This document shows, in pieces, positions 5,025 to 8,219 of a DNA stretch of 8,219 bases. The DNA comes from DAOTUB01 sp034437455 (GTDB taxonomy: Bacteria; Chloroflexota; Anaerolineae; B4-G1). The position numbers and the translations under genes are program-made. The first letter of the stretch is position 1; each line of letters starts with the position of its first letter. A model generated the notes under the pieces. That model saw only the letters and a program-made list of their open reading frames with translations, had not been told where the DNA came from and did no database searches. Location of the stretch: positions 1 to 8,219 of the forward strand of contig DAOTUB010000364.1 of the NCBI GenBank assembly GCA_034437455.1, given 5' to 3'.

Positions 5025-5879
5025 TTGGAGAACATTGGAATTCTGTACAACGCTCGCATCGCCCAGGCCCATCCCTTGGTGGAGGAGGTGCTGGCGTGGA
5101 TCGAGCGACGCGGGCGGCAGGTGTGTGCCTGCGAGATCGAGGAGGCTTCGGATGTCCTCGATTTTCAGGCGACCGATCTGCTGGTGACACTGGGCGGCGA
5201 TGGCTCGATCCTCCGCGCGGCGCACCTGGCGGCTCCTTTTGGCACGCTGATCCTGGGGATCAACCTGGGGCGGGTCGGGTTTCTCACCGAGGCCGAGCCG
5301 TTTAGCTGGAGGGACGTGCTGTCGAGGGTGCTGGTCGGCGACTATTGGATCGAGGAGCGCATGATGCTGTGGGCCGAGGCGCGGCGGGGCGATGACATAC
5401 TGGGGCAGGCCGAGGCGCTGAACGACGTGGTCGTCGGGCGGGGAAAAGAGGGCCGCGCCGTGCACCTCCATACAGAGGTGGACGGCGGTTCCCTGGCCAC
5501 CTACGTCGCCGATGGCCTCATCGTCGCCACGCCGACGGGGAGCACCGCGTATGCCCTGGCGGCCGGTGGGCCGATCCTGCCGCCGCAGTTGCGCAACATT
5601 CTCCTGGTGCCGGTGGCGCCGCACCTGAGCATGGAGCGTCCCATCGTGCTGGCCGAAGGCGTGACCGTGCGCGTCGCCATTGGCGGCGGCCGGACGGCGG
5701 TGTTGTCGGTGGACGGGCAGGTGCAGGCGGGGCTGGAAAGCGGGGACGCGGTCGTCGTAAAGGCCAGCCCGCACGTGACGCGCTTTGCGCGCGTGCAAGA
5801 GCAGACGTATTTCTACAAGACGCTGGTCGCGCGGCTGGTGCCGCGCAATCAAGCCATAAATCGGGAGTCAAATGTATGA
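5025..5879 (+). CDS. nadK: NAD kinase
   Basis: A 284-residue ATP-NAD kinase that phosphorylates NAD to NADP in the cytoplasm. The N-terminal strand reads IGILYN (4-9). The catalytic and NAD-binding GGDGS motif is at 57-61, followed by GINLGRVGFLTE (78-89), ALND (131-134, the NE/ND dinucleotide-binding motif with Asp in place of Glu), DGLIVATPTGSTAYALAAGGP (163-183), VAPH (197-200) and RPIVL (205-209). Length matches bacterial NadK (about 260-300). The start is TTG at 5025, set by GAGAGG five bases upstream and by the fit of the first residues to the family. It is the first gene behind the TATAAT promoter, and its stop overlaps the next ATG by 4 bases (ATGA), so translation is likely coupled. 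Confidence 0.96.
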   Translation: MENIGILYNARIAQAHPLVEEVLAWIERRGRQVCACEIEEASDVLDFQATDLLVTLGGDGSILRAAHLAAPFGTLILGINLGRVGFLTEAEPFSWRDVLSRVLVGDYWIEERMMLWAEARRGDDILGQAEALNDVVVGRGKEGRAVHLHTEVDGGSLATYVADGLIVATPTGSTAYALAAGGPILPPQLRNILLVPVAPHLSMERPIVLAEGVTVRVAIGGGRTAVLSVDGQVQAGLESGDAVVVKASPHVTRFARVQEQTYFYKTLVARLVPRNQAINRESNV

Positions 5880-6418
5880 GCGAACCGATGTACTGTGTCA
5901 ATCATCCGAACGTCGAGACCGGCCTGCGCTGTAACAAGTGCGGGCGGCCCATCTGCGTCAAGTGTGTGGTGGCGACGCCGGTCGGCTATCGCTGCCGTGA
6001 TTGCGTGAATCAGCAGCAGCGCGTCTTTTACGCCGATTCCCGCCCCAGCGACTATGTGATCGCCGCAGCGGTCGCGCTGCCCCTGTCGTTGATAGCGGGT
6101 TGGCTCGTCATCAGCCTGGGGTGGTACGCTATCGTCCTGGGGCCGCTGGCTGGCATGGGCATCTCCGAGGTGGCGCGTCGCGCTATCGGCCGGCGGCGGG
6201 GCGAGTATACCTGGCTGGTCGTGTGTGGCTGTATCGCCGTCGGAGTGTTGCCCAAGGTGCTCTCCTCGCTCCTGTCGCTCGTGGGGATGGCGTTCAGTCC
6301 GGCAGGCCCCGCGCATTTCCTGGTCGGTGGCTTGATGGGATTGTTGTGGGCGGTCGTTTATCTGGCGACGGCGGTGGGCGCGGCCTACGCCAACCTGCGC
6401 CCCGGGCGCCGCGTGTAG
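5876..6418 (+). CDS. B-box-type zinc-finger membrane protein
   Basis: A 180-residue protein of unknown function. The N-terminal 44 residues form a B-box-like zinc finger: C7-x2-H10, C19-x2-C22, C27-x2-C30 and C40-x2-C43, with the phrases HPNVETGLRC, GRPICVKC and PVGYRC. This is the same kind of module found at the N-terminus of some bacterial rhomboid proteases. The rest is membrane embedded, with hydrophobic segments at about 60-82 and 83-100, 113-135 and 146-172. No rhomboid GxSG serine motif or histidine dyad is present, so it is not a protease of that family. A basic cluster (RRAIGRRRGE) lies between segments. The start is ATG 5876, with GGGAG (5863-5867) upstream and a 4-base overlap with nadK. 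It lies 9 bases upstream of recN, so it is the middle gene of the nadK-recN operon. Confidence 0.88.
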   Translation: MSEPMYCVNHPNVETGLRCNKCGRPICVKCVVATPVGYRCRDCVNQQQRVFYADSRPSDYVIAAAVALPLSLIAGWLVISLGWYAIVLGPLAGMGISEVARRAIGRRRGEYTWLVVCGCIAVGVLPKVLSSLLSLVGMAFSPAGPAHFLVGGLMGLLWAVVYLATAVGAAYANLRPGRRV

Positions 6419-6427
6419 GAGGCTTGC

Positions 6428-8209
6428 ATGCTGGCTGAACTGCGCATTTGCGACTTTGCCATCATTGATGAACTGGAGTTGCGCTTTCCTCCTGGATTTT
6501 CGGTGCTGACCGGCGAGACGGGCGCGGGCAAATCGATCCTCGTGGATGCGATGGAGTTGGTGCTGGGAGGGCGGGCCGACACCACGTTTGTCCGGGCCGA
6601 GGCCGACCGGGCCAGCATTGAGGCGACCTTCCGGCTCAACCCGACGCAGCGGGCGGCCATCAACCCCCTGCTGGAACGGGAGGAGCTGAGAGGGGACGAC
6701 CCCAACCTCTTGCTCCTGGGACGCGAGGTGCGGATCAGCGGGCGCAGCGTCTCTCGCATCAATGGGCGGGCGGTCACGCTGACGCTCCTGCGCCAGGTGG
6801 CCGAGGGGCTGGTCGACATCCACGGCCAGAGCGAGCATCTCTCGCTGCTGCGGGTGCGCGAGCACGTCAACCTGCTGGATCGGTACGCGGAGCTGTGGCC
6901 GCTGCGGACGCGGGTCGCCGAGCTGGCGGGAAAGGTGCGCCGCGTGCGGCGGGAACTGGAGGATTTGATCCTCCGCGAGCAGGAGATGGCGCACCGGGCC
7001 GATCTGTTGCAGTTCCAACTCGGCGAGATCGGGGCGGCGGAGCTGGAACCGGACGAGGAACAGGAGTTGCTCGACGAGCGGGTCCGGCTGACCAACGCCG
7101 AGCAACTGGCCGAGTTGACCACCGAGGCGCTCTGCGCGCTGGATGCGCAGGGCGCGGGCCGGGAGGAGACCCCAACGGCGCTCGATTTGCTGGGGATGGC
7201 CCTGCGCGCCCTGGAGAAGCTGGCCCGCGTCGACCCGGCGCTCGAGCCCCAACTGCGCGCCGCCGAGAGCGCCAACTATCAGATGGAGGAATTGGCCCGA
7301 AGTCTGCGCGATTATGAGGAACAGGTCGAGCACAACCCGCGACGGTTGCAAAAGGTGGAGGAACGGCTGGCGTTGATTCGGCGGCTGGAGCGCAAGTACG
7401 GCTCGACGATCCCTGAGGTGTTGGTCTATGCCGAAGAGGCGGCGCAGGAGTTGGACGCGATCACCCACAGCGAGGAGCGCATCGCCGAATTGCAGGCGGA
7501 GGAAGAGCGGTTGCTGGTGGAGCTGGGCGACCTGGCGGTGGAGCTTTCTCGACAGCGGCGCGAGGCGGCCCAATGGCTGGCGTCCGAGATCGAGACGGAG
7601 CTGCACGACCTGCGCATGGAGGGCGCGCGGTTCGGCGTCGATTTCCAGTGGAAGGAGGACCCCCAAGGCGCGCCTGTGTCGGCCCCTCAGATCTCGGATG
7701 TGGAGCGCGTGGCCTTTGATGCCTCTGGTATAGACCGGGTTGAATTTCTCGTCTCTCCCAATCCCGGCGAGCCGCTCAAGCCGATGGCCAAGATCGCCTC
7801 GGGCGGCGAGACCTCCCGGCTGATGCTGGCGCTCAAGACGGTGCTCTCCCGCGCCGACGAGACGGCGACGCTGGTCTTTGACGAGATCGACCAGGGGATC
7901 GGTGGGCGCGTGGGGGCGACGGTGGGCGAAAAGCTGTGGGGACTGGCGGTGGGGGCGGAGTCGGGAGGCCTGAACCACCAGGTGTTGTGCGTGACCCACC
8001 TGCCGCAGTTGGCCGGTTTCGGAGACACGCACTTTCACGTGGAAAAGGTCACGACGGGCGAGCGCACGGTGACGCGGATCCGACCGCTGCAAGGCCGGGC
8101 GCGCGTGGAGGAGCTGGCCCTGATGCTCGGCGGCAGCGGCGAGGCGGCCTATCTCGGCGCGGAAGAGATCCTGGAGCAGGTGGCGAATTGCAAGGCCAAG
8201 GCTCGTTGA
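6428..8209 (+). CDS. recN: DNA repair protein RecN
   Basis: A 593-residue SMC-like ATPase acting early in double-strand break repair by homologous recombination. The N-terminal head has Walker A GETGAGKS (29-36) and the RecN-typical DIHGQSEH (130-137). Residues about 155-395 are two charged heptad-rich coiled-coil arms around a central turn. The C-terminal head has the ABC signature SGGETSRL (458-465), Walker B TLVFDEIDQG with D485 and E486, and THLPQLAGFGDTHFHVEK, the usual RecN switch region. Length is slightly above the common 550-570, with the additional residues apparently in the coiled coil and the N-terminal lobe. The start ATG 6428 has a consensus AGGAGG (6417-6422) five bases upstream, the strongest ribosome binding site in the window, which overlaps the preceding stop codon. 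The gene is complete and ends 10 bases before the window edge. Confidence 0.97.
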   Translation: MLAELRICDFAIIDELELRFPPGFSVLTGETGAGKSILVDAMELVLGGRADTTFVRAEADRASIEATFRLNPTQRAAINPLLEREELRGDDPNLLLLGREVRISGRSVSRINGRAVTLTLLRQVAEGLVDIHGQSEHLSLLRVREHVNLLDRYAELWPLRTRVAELAGKVRRVRRELEDLILREQEMAHRADLLQFQLGEIGAAELEPDEEQELLDERVRLTNAEQLAELTTEALCALDAQGAGREETPTALDLLGMALRALEKLARVDPALEPQLRAAESANYQMEELARSLRDYEEQVEHNPRRLQKVEERLALIRRLERKYGSTIPEVLVYAEEAAQELDAITHSEERIAELQAEEERLLVELGDLAVELSRQRREAAQWLASEIETELHDLRMEGARFGVDFQWKEDPQGAPVSAPQISDVERVAFDASGIDRVEFLVSPNPGEPLKPMAKIASGGETSRLMLALKTVLSRADETATLVFDEIDQGIGGRVGATVGEKLWGLAVGAESGGLNHQVLCVTHLPQLAGFGDTHFHVEKVTTGERTVTRIRPLQGRARVEELALMLGGSGEAAYLGAEEILEQVANCKAKAR

Positions 8210-8219
8210 GACATTAGAG

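Noticed and set aside
4066..5190. Long minus-strand open frames opposite the zinc-ribbon gene
   Set aside because: Low-complexity R/S/P-rich translation antisense to a regular cysteine array, and running across the nadK promoter; a shadow frame.
5849..8092. Very long open frame on the minus strand opposite the B-box gene and recN
   Set aside because: It is rich in R, H, Q, P and L with no recognisable motif, and lies antisense to clearly conserved genes; GC-rich codon use on the plus strand keeps it open.

Overview
The base composition is GC-rich and the genes are mostly compact and overlapping, with short AT-richer gaps that carry palindromic repeats. The gene set (ThpR, a TIGR00725-type SLOG protein, an Amt-like transporter, a Mut7-C RNase, zinc-ribbon proteins, NAD kinase and RecN), the protein style and the repeat style suggest a member of the Chloroflexota, perhaps Anaerolineae. 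That placement rests on general resemblance and has not been tested by a search.

Layout. Bases 1-175 are a leader region with a 54-nt double-hairpin repeat (40-93) and a near-consensus sigma-70-type promoter (142-169). The promoter sits so close to thpR that the message is probably leaderless. A three-gene plus-strand operon follows: thpR (176-796), a small unknown protein (796-1242) and a SLOG/TIGR00725 nucleotide-binding-like protein (1230-1754), each overlapping the next. A minus-strand Amt-family membrane protein (1759-3327) converges on it with a 4-base gap. This protein has lost the pore twin histidines and carries a long charged tail with a duplicated motif. Bases 3328-3661 are a divergent intergenic region packed with repeats: an 18-bp direct repeat 22 bp apart in front of the amt-like gene, a long hairpin, a direct-repeat element and two more hairpins. 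A plus-strand pair comes next: a Mut7-C RNase-domain protein (3662-4144) overlapping a protein made almost entirely of nine zinc ribbons (4137-4943). A strong promoter with a perfect TATAAT, overlapped by an inverted repeat, opens the last plus-strand operon: nadK with a TTG start (5025-5879), a B-box-type zinc-finger membrane protein (5876-6418) and recN (6428-8209).

How the genes fit together. ThpR and Mut7-C are RNA-processing or RNA-degrading type proteins, NadK makes NADP, and RecN works in double-strand break repair. The nadK-recN neighbourhood is common in bacteria. Nothing here amounts to a clear new defence or mobile system. The most unusual items are the Amt relative without twin histidines, the nine-ribbon zinc protein, the in-frame palindromic insertion in thpR, the leaderless thpR promoter and the dense repeats between the divergent genes.
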